From positions 4,278,001 to 4,342,000 of the forward strand of contig NZ_JQNA01000002.1 of assembly GCF_000745015.1 (NCBI RefSeq): a stretch of 64,000 nucleotides of DNA. The letters are read 5' to 3'. Below the pieces are notes generated by a model. That model ran no database searches and was not told the origin of the DNA. It was given only the letters and a program-made list of their open reading frames with translations. This stretch comes from Burkholderia sp. 9120 (GTDB lineage Bacteria; Pseudomonadota; Gammaproteobacteria; Burkholderiales; Burkholderiaceae). Shown here in pieces: positions 58,992 through 64,000 of the stretch (its first letter is position 1; each line of letters opens with the position of its first letter). A program made the translations under genes and the position numbers.

Positions 58992-61900
58992 TCAACCCTC
59001 CTTCGGCCCGGGCGCAACGGGCGGCTCGGTGGCCGGCTCAGGTTTGCCCTTGCGTCGCGACGACAGGGTTTCGAAGCCCCAGAAGAACATCGGAATAAAG
59101 AACAGCGCGATAACCGTCGCGCCGAGCATGCCGAAGATCACGCCGGTGCCGAGCGAGCGGCGGCTCGCAGCCGACGCGCCGCTCGCGATCGCCAGCGGCA
59201 CGCAGCCGAGAATGAACGCGAGCGAGGTCATGATGATCGGCCGCAGACGCAGCTTGGCGGCCTTCAACGCGGCGTCGTAAGGCGACAGGTTCTCTTTCTC
59301 GCGCATCTCGACGGCGAACTCGAAGATCAGAATCGCGTTCTTCGCCGCGAGCGCGATCAGCACGGTCAGGCCGATCTGGAAGTACACGTCGTCTTCCATG
59401 CCGCGTAGCAGGATGCCGATCAGCGCGCCGAACAGCGCGAACGGCACCGCGAGCAGCACGCCGATCGGCAACGACCACTTCTCGTATTGCGCGGCGAGAA
59501 TCAGGAACACCATCAGCAATGCAAACGCGAACACCGCGGCGGCGGTCGAGCCGGCCTGTTTCTCCTCGTAGGCCTGGCCGCTCCACGCATAGCTGTAGCC
59601 GTCGCCCAGCACTTCCTGCGCGGTCTGCTCCATCGCGGCGAGCGCGTCGCCCGAACTGTGCCCGGCCGCGGCGTCGCCGGTGATCTTGGCGGCCGGGAAA
59701 TTGTTGAAGCGCGTCACGATGTCGGCGCCCGGTACGAAGCGGAACGTGGTGACGGCCTTGATCGGCACCATGTCGCCGCTGCGGTTGCGCACATACAGTT
59801 GCTGGATATCGTCGGGCTGCGTGCGGTATTGCGGCTCGGCCTGCACGATCACCTGGAAGAGCCGGCTGCTCTTCGGAAACTGGCTGACGTACGACGAACC
59901 GAACATGGTTTGCAACGCCGCATAGATGTCCTGCACCGGCACGCCGAGCGATTCCGCCCGCTCGCGATCGACCTCGACCAGCAATTGCCGCGAGTGCGTG
60001 TTGATGGTCGAGTTCACGCCGCGCAGCGCCGGGTTCTGGCGCGCCTTCGCAATGAACGCGCGCACGCGTTCTTCGAGGTCCTGGTAGCTGCCGTCGCCGG
60101 TGCTTTGCAGCCAGAACTCGAAGCCGCCGGTGGTGCCGAGACCCGGAATGGACGGTGGATTCAGCGGCACCACCACGCCGTCCTTGTAACCGGAGAAGGC
60201 CTTGTTCGCGTCGCGGATCAGGTCTTCCGCAGTGCCGTTTTCGCCGCGTTCCTTGAAACCCTTCAACGTGATGAACAAGGTGCCTGCGTTCGACTTGTAC
60301 TGCGAATCCACCAGGCTGTAGCCGATTGGCGCCGCGACCGATTTGACCGCCGGCTGTTTGGCGAACCATTGCTCGGCGCGCTGCGACAGATCGCCGGTGC
60401 GGTCGAGACTGGCGGCGTCGGGCAGCACGACCGCGCCGAGCAGATAACCCTGATCCTCGGTCGGCACGAACGACGACGGAATGTGTTTGAAGAGGCCGCC
60501 CGTCGCGATGATCATCACGACGATCAGCAGGATCGACACCACGACGCGGCGAATCGCAAGTTGCACCGCGCGGCCGTAGCCTTCGGTCATGCTCTCGAAG
60601 CGCCTGTTGAACCACAGGAAAAAGCGGTTCTTCTTTTTCGTTTCCGGTTTGAGCAGGATCGCGGCGAGCGCCGGCGACAGCGTCAACGCCACCACGCCCG
60701 ACAGCACGACCGACACGGCGATCGTCACCGCGAACTGCTTGTACAACTGCCCGGTAATGCCGGACAGAAACGCCACCGGAATGAACACCGCGAGCAGCAC
60801 CAGCACGATCGCGATCACCGGTCCGGTGACCTCGTCCATGGCGCGTTTGGCGGCCTCTTTCGGCGGTAGACCGAATTCGGACATATTGCGCTCGACGTTT
60901 TCGATCACGACGATCGCGTCGTCCACCACGATGCCGATTGCCAGCACCATGCCGAACAGCGTCAGCATGTTGATCGAAAAACCGAACGCCATCATGCCGA
61001 TGAACGCGCCGAGAATCGACACCGGTACCGCGAGAATCGGCACGAGCGTCGCGCGAAAACTCTGCAGGAAAATGAACACCACCAGAATCACGAGAATCAC
61101 CGCGTCGCGCAACGTGTGCACAACCTCGCCGATGGACTCCTGCACGAACTCGGTCGTGTCGAGCGCGACCTCGTATTTGAGGCCGGGCGGAAAGCCCTTC
61201 TGCATCCTTTCGAGGGTCTGGCGCACCTCTTTCGCGACCTGCAGCGCGTTGGCGCCCGGTTGCTGGTACACGGCGATCAGCGTGGCGGTTTTGCCGTTAT
61301 AGCGGCCACGCAGCGAGTAATCTTTCGCACCGAGTTCCGCGTGGCCGATATCCTTGATACGCACCGTCGACGCATCGCCCGAACCGGCGCGCAGAATGAT
61401 GTTGTCGAAGTCGGCGGGTTCGGTCATGCGGCCTTTGGTGGCGACCGGGAAGGTCTGCTGCACGGGCCCGTTGGTCGGCGACTGGCCGAGGCGGCCGGCG
61501 GAAAACTGCTGGTTCTGGTTGCTGACGGCCTGCTGCACGTCGGCGACGGTGATGCCGAGCTTCGCCATCCGGTCAGGCTTGATCCAGATGCGCATGGCGT
61601 AGTCGGCCGAGCCGAAGATCGACGCCTGATTCGCGCCCGGAATCCGCTTCAACGCGTCGAGCACGTAGACGTTCGCGTAGTTCGCCACGTACGACTGGTC
61701 GTACGTGTTGTCCGGCGAATAGATCGCGATCACCATCATGAACGCCGACGAGCGCTTCTGCACCGAGACCCCTTGCGCGGTCACCGAATCGGGCAGCGTC
61801 GGCAGCGCCAGATTCACGCGGTTCTGCACATCCACCTGCGCGAGCGACGGGTCCGTGCCGGTCTTGAAGTACGCGGTGAGCGTCATGTTGCCGGTCGATG

Positions 61901-62153
61901 AACTCGACGAGTTCATGTACATCATGTTGTCCGCGCCGTTGACCTGCTGCTCCAGCGGCGCCGCCACGTTCTGCGCGACGACTTCGGCGCTCGCACCCGG
62001 ATAGGTTGCGCTGACGGTAATGGTGGGCGGCGCGATGTCGGGAAACTGCGAGATCGGCAGGTTGAACATCGCGACCGTGCCGGCCACCACCAGGATGATC
62101 GACACCACTGACGCGAAAATCGGCCGGTCAATGAAAAAGTGGGCGAACTTCAT
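58992..62153 (-). CDS. RND multidrug efflux transporter (AcrB/MexB, HAE1 family)
   Basis: A 1053-residue inner-membrane proton antiporter of the usual length. Opening MKFAHFFIDRPIFASVVSII. The proton-relay Asp pair is in GIVVDDAIVVIENVERNM, and the TM10 Lys in LAAKNAILIFEFAVEM. The porter domain segments (ISQFPDIAPPTITVSATYPG; LPTLPDSVTAQGVSVQKRSS) fit drug exporters rather than metal pumps. It is the middle gene of a tight operon: 3 bp after the adaptor, 2 bp before the outer-membrane factor. Confidence 0.96.
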   Translation of the reverse strand: MKFAHFFIDRPIFASVVSIILVVAGTVAMFNLPISQFPDIAPPTITVSATYPGASAEVVAQNVAAPLEQQVNGADNMMYMNSSSSSTGNMTLTAYFKTGTDPSLAQVDVQNRVNLALPTLPDSVTAQGVSVQKRSSAFMMVIAIYSPDNTYDQSYVANYANVYVLDALKRIPGANQASIFGSADYAMRIWIKPDRMAKLGITVADVQQAVSNQNQQFSAGRLGQSPTNGPVQQTFPVATKGRMTEPADFDNIILRAGSGDASTVRIKDIGHAELGAKDYSLRGRYNGKTATLIAVYQQPGANALQVAKEVRQTLERMQKGFPPGLKYEVALDTTEFVQESIGEVVHTLRDAVILVILVVFIFLQSFRATLVPILAVPVSILGAFIGMMAFGFSINMLTLFGMVLAIGIVVDDAIVVIENVERNMSEFGLPPKEAAKRAMDEVTGPVIAIVLVLLAVFIPVAFLSGITGQLYKQFAVTIAVSVVLSGVVALTLSPALAAILLKPETKKKNRFFLWFNRRFESMTEGYGRAVQLAIRRVVVSILLIVVMIIATGGLFKHIPSSFVPTEDQGYLLGAVVLPDAASLDRTGDLSQRAEQWFAKQPAVKSVAAPIGYSLVDSQYKSNAGTLFITLKGFKERGENGTAEDLIRDANKAFSGYKDGVVVPLNPPSIPGLGTTGGFEFWLQSTGDGSYQDLEERVRAFIAKARQNPALRGVNSTINTHSRQLLVEVDRERAESLGVPVQDIYAALQTMFGSSYVSQFPKSSRLFQVIVQAEPQYRTQPDDIQQLYVRNRSGDMVPIKAVTTFRFVPGADIVTRFNNFPAAKITGDAAAGHSSGDALAAMEQTAQEVLGDGYSYAWSGQAYEEKQAGSTAAAVFAFALLMVFLILAAQYEKWSLPIGVLLAVPFALFGALIGILLRGMEDDVYFQIGLTVLIALAAKNAILIFEFAVEMREKENLSPYDAALKAAKLRLRPIIMTSLAFILGCVPLAIASGASAASRRSLGTGVIFGMLGATVIALFFIPMFFWGFETLSSRRKGKPEPATEPPVAPGPKEG

Positions 62154-62156
62154 CGC

Positions 62157-63908
62157 TCAGCCTCCGGTCGTGGGGCTGAGGGTGACATCGACGCGGCGCG
62201 ATTTGTCGGGCGCGTCGGTGGCGACGATCCGTGCGGGGCGGTGCATGTCGATCCGCGCGACGTCGACGCCCGCGACGATCAGCGCGGAGCGCACGGTCGC
62301 GGCACGCGCGGCGGCCAGTTTGACGTTGTCGGCGTAGGAGCCGGTGGCGTCGGTGTAGCCGGAAATCGCCACGCGCGCACCGGGCGAAGACGCCAGTTGG
62401 CGTGCCACGGTGGCTAGTGTGTCGGCGGATTGGTGGTCGAGGCTTGAACTGCCGACAGCGAAGAAGAGTTCGGTGTGGGCCGGTTGTGCGGCGCCGGCTG
62501 TTGTCGTGCTTGCCTGAGCGCCGGCGTTGCCCCTGGCGCTGTTGGTGCCGTTGCCCGTTGCGCCCGTTGCGCCCGCTGTTGCGGCACCGCCAGCGGCACC
62601 TGCCGTCGCGCTCGTGCCGGACTGAGCCGCGCCACCTTGCGCCCCTGCCCCCGCACCGTTTTGACCCGCCGCCCCGGTCGTTGCGCTCGCACCCGATTGA
62701 CCCGCGGCTTTACCGCCACCCCCCGCCGTTCCACCCGCCCCGCCCGCGATCGCCGCGATATTCACACTCGCGGCCGGCAACGGCACCACACGCGCATTCA
62801 CCGCCGCTCCCGGCATCAATCGCATCGCGTTGTCGATCACGACCCGATCGCCCACCTGCAGGCCGGAATTGACGACCCAGTCGTTGCCGTTCCATTCGCC
62901 GGCTTCGATCGCGCGTTGCTGCGCCTTGTTGTCTTTATCGACGGTCCACACGTATTCGCCGCGCGCTCCCTGCATGACCGCGCCCTGCGGCACGGCGACC
63001 GCCGCGCTGCGCTGCGCGCCGAGCAGCTTGATCCGGACGAACTGCCCGGGCCGCAACGAGCCGGCCGGGTTCGGCACGGCGGCGCGAATCAGATACGTGC
63101 CGGTCTCCGAACTCAACGCCGCGTCCTGAAACGCGATATGGCCGCGCTGCGGATAGATGCTGCCGTCGGCCAGCACGATCACCGCTTCGAGATCGCCGAG
63201 CGGCGGCAGCTTCAGCGTGCCGTTCGCGGTCTGCGCCCGCAATTGCAGCATCTCGTTCTCGGACAGCGAAAAATTGATCCACATCGGATCGAGCTTGGCG
63301 ACGTAAGTCAGCAGGCTATTGGACGAATCGATATACGAGCCGTCCTGCTTCTTCGCGAAGCTCGACAGGCCGGTGACCGGCGCGGTGATCGTCGTGTAGC
63401 CGAGATTCAGATTCGCACTGGTGACGTTGGCGCGCGCCTGTTCGAGCGCGGCGGCGGCGCTCAACTGCTGGCCGATCGAATCGTCGAGATCTTTCTGGCT
63501 CAGCGCATTCTTCGCGACGAGCGGCCGCACGCGATTGAGATTCGCCTGCGCCGTATCGAGCCGCGCTTTCTGCTGTGCCATTTCGGCGCGCGCGGCGTCG
63601 AGCGCCGCTTCGAACGGCTTGCGGTCCATCACGAACATCACGTCGCCCTGATGAACCATCGCGCCTTCCTGGTAGACGCGCTTCTCCAGAAAGCCGTTCA
63701 CGCGCGCGCGGATCTCGACCTGTTGCGAACTCTCCGTCTGGCCGACGTAGTCGAAAGGCACGGGCACGTCGCGCAGCGCGACGTCGACCACGTCGACGTT
63801 GACCGGCGCTCGCGCGGCTTCCGGCGCCGGTTTGTCGTGGCATCCACTCAGCGCTGCCAGCACCGTAATGGCGAGGCCAGTGGTTAAGACGTGCAACGCT
63901 CGCATCAT
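62157..63908 (-). CDS. RND periplasmic adaptor fused to an OmpA-like peptidoglycan-binding domain
   Basis: A 583-residue lipoprotein. Lipobox LAALSGCHDKP near residue 22. Residues ~30-375 form a normal HlyD/AcrA adaptor (VEIRARVNGFLEKRVYQEGA; MFVMDRKPFEAALDAARAEM; TTITAPVTGLSSFAKKQDGS). Residues ~380-476 are a Gly/Ala linker. The C-terminal ~105 residues are an OmpA-like domain: ISGYTDATGSYADNVKLAAARA, with Asp520 and the downstream Arg in the positions that bind diaminopimelate in OmpA. It could tether the pump to the wall. ATG 63908 with GGAG six bases ahead. First gene of the operon; no regulator is in the window. Ordinary adaptors are about 400 residues. Confidence 0.93.
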   Translation of the reverse strand: MMRALHVLTTGLAITVLAALSGCHDKPAPEAARAPVNVDVVDVALRDVPVPFDYVGQTESSQQVEIRARVNGFLEKRVYQEGAMVHQGDVMFVMDRKPFEAALDAARAEMAQQKARLDTAQANLNRVRPLVAKNALSQKDLDDSIGQQLSAAAALEQARANVTSANLNLGYTTITAPVTGLSSFAKKQDGSYIDSSNSLLTYVAKLDPMWINFSLSENEMLQLRAQTANGTLKLPPLGDLEAVIVLADGSIYPQRGHIAFQDAALSSETGTYLIRAAVPNPAGSLRPGQFVRIKLLGAQRSAAVAVPQGAVMQGARGEYVWTVDKDNKAQQRAIEAGEWNGNDWVVNSGLQVGDRVVIDNAMRLMPGAAVNARVVPLPAASVNIAAIAGGAGGTAGGGGKAAGQSGASATTGAAGQNGAGAGAQGGAAQSGTSATAGAAGGAATAGATGATGNGTNSARGNAGAQASTTTAGAAQPAHTELFFAVGSSSLDHQSADTLATVARQLASSPGARVAISGYTDATGSYADNVKLAAARAATVRSALIVAGVDVARIDMHRPARIVATDAPDKSRRVDVTLSPTTGG

Positions 63909-64000
63909 CGTGATCTCCGTCGGCAAAGCGGCTGGACCGTGGTGCACGGACGCCGGGACGCAATCGCGCTACGCCGCGGCGTGTTGCCGGTGCGTGCGCG
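63909..64000. other. Upstream region of the efflux operon
   Basis: 92 bp up to the window edge without a gene; it should contain the operon promoter, but I see no clear -35/-10 pair. Confidence 0.4.

Noticed and set aside
59487..60869. 460-codon plus-strand frame opposite the RND transporter
   Set aside because: His/Arg-rich antisense translation; the minus strand encodes a textbook RND pump.

Overview
The window is GC-rich, densely coded DNA typical of a Burkholderiaceae chromosome, most likely Paraburkholderia or a close relative. The host assignment is inferred from gene content: a P2-type prophage of Burkholderia layout, an ESPR-bearing two-partner secretion exoprotein, and RND efflux, LysR and A2M/PbpC gene sets. 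I recognised no tRNA, rRNA or CRISPR array.

Bases 1-15300 hold the tail half of a P2-like contractile prophage, in P2 order: V (3' end only), W, J, I, H (fibre), G (fibre chaperone), two small unknowns, FI (sheath), FII (tube), E with a -1 frameshift extension E', T (tape measure), U and D. Head, lysis and integration genes would lie outside the window to the left. Directly after D, where ogr would be expected in P2, lies a cargo cassette: a PAAR protein, a VRR-NUC (PD-(D/E)XK) nuclease and a DUF3396 immunity-type protein. This looks like a polymorphic toxin/immunity set attached to a phage tail module. A terminator and a BrnT/BrnA toxin-antitoxin pair follow.

Bases 16000-22800 are an accessory, partly decayed region. 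It contains a glycosyltransferase family 9 gene, an HTH protein of phage type beside a dif-like XerC/XerD site, an internally deleted ISNCY-type transposase, an unknown gene divergent from a LysR regulator, gene fragments, a trans-aconitate methyltransferase (tam), and a two-HTH regulator whose C-terminal domain is out of frame.

Bases 22800-30500 carry the envelope pair alpha-2-macroglobulin (CAEQ thioester) and penicillin-binding protein 1C on the minus strand; pbpC is frameshifted near its 3' end. Bases 30600-37600 hold a LysR gene divergent from a three-gene operon: a large Mo-bisPGD oxidoreductase fused to a ferredoxin reductase and a 2Fe-2S domain, an ornithine cyclodeaminase-family dehydrogenase, and an AtoE-type transporter. 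This reads as an uncharacterised catabolic unit. Bases 37600-39700 hold debris (LysR remnant, gene fragment) and two small genes.

Bases 39700-43600 contain an MFS transporter with a phosphate:H+ symporter-like motif, a PstS-like binding protein, and two exported proteins on the other strand. Bases 44400-56600 are a two-partner secretion locus: a 3456-residue exoprotein with 32 YDG-type repeats in higher-order units, and its TpsB transporter, which is frameshifted near the C-terminus. The right end (56600-63900, minus strand) holds an AIM24-family protein, a small membrane protein, and a complete tripartite RND efflux operon whose periplasmic adaptor carries a C-terminal OmpA-like peptidoglycan-binding domain.

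Three otherwise well-preserved genes (XRE regulator, pbpC, tpsB) each carry a single-base-type frameshift, so either real decay or residual assembly error must be considered.
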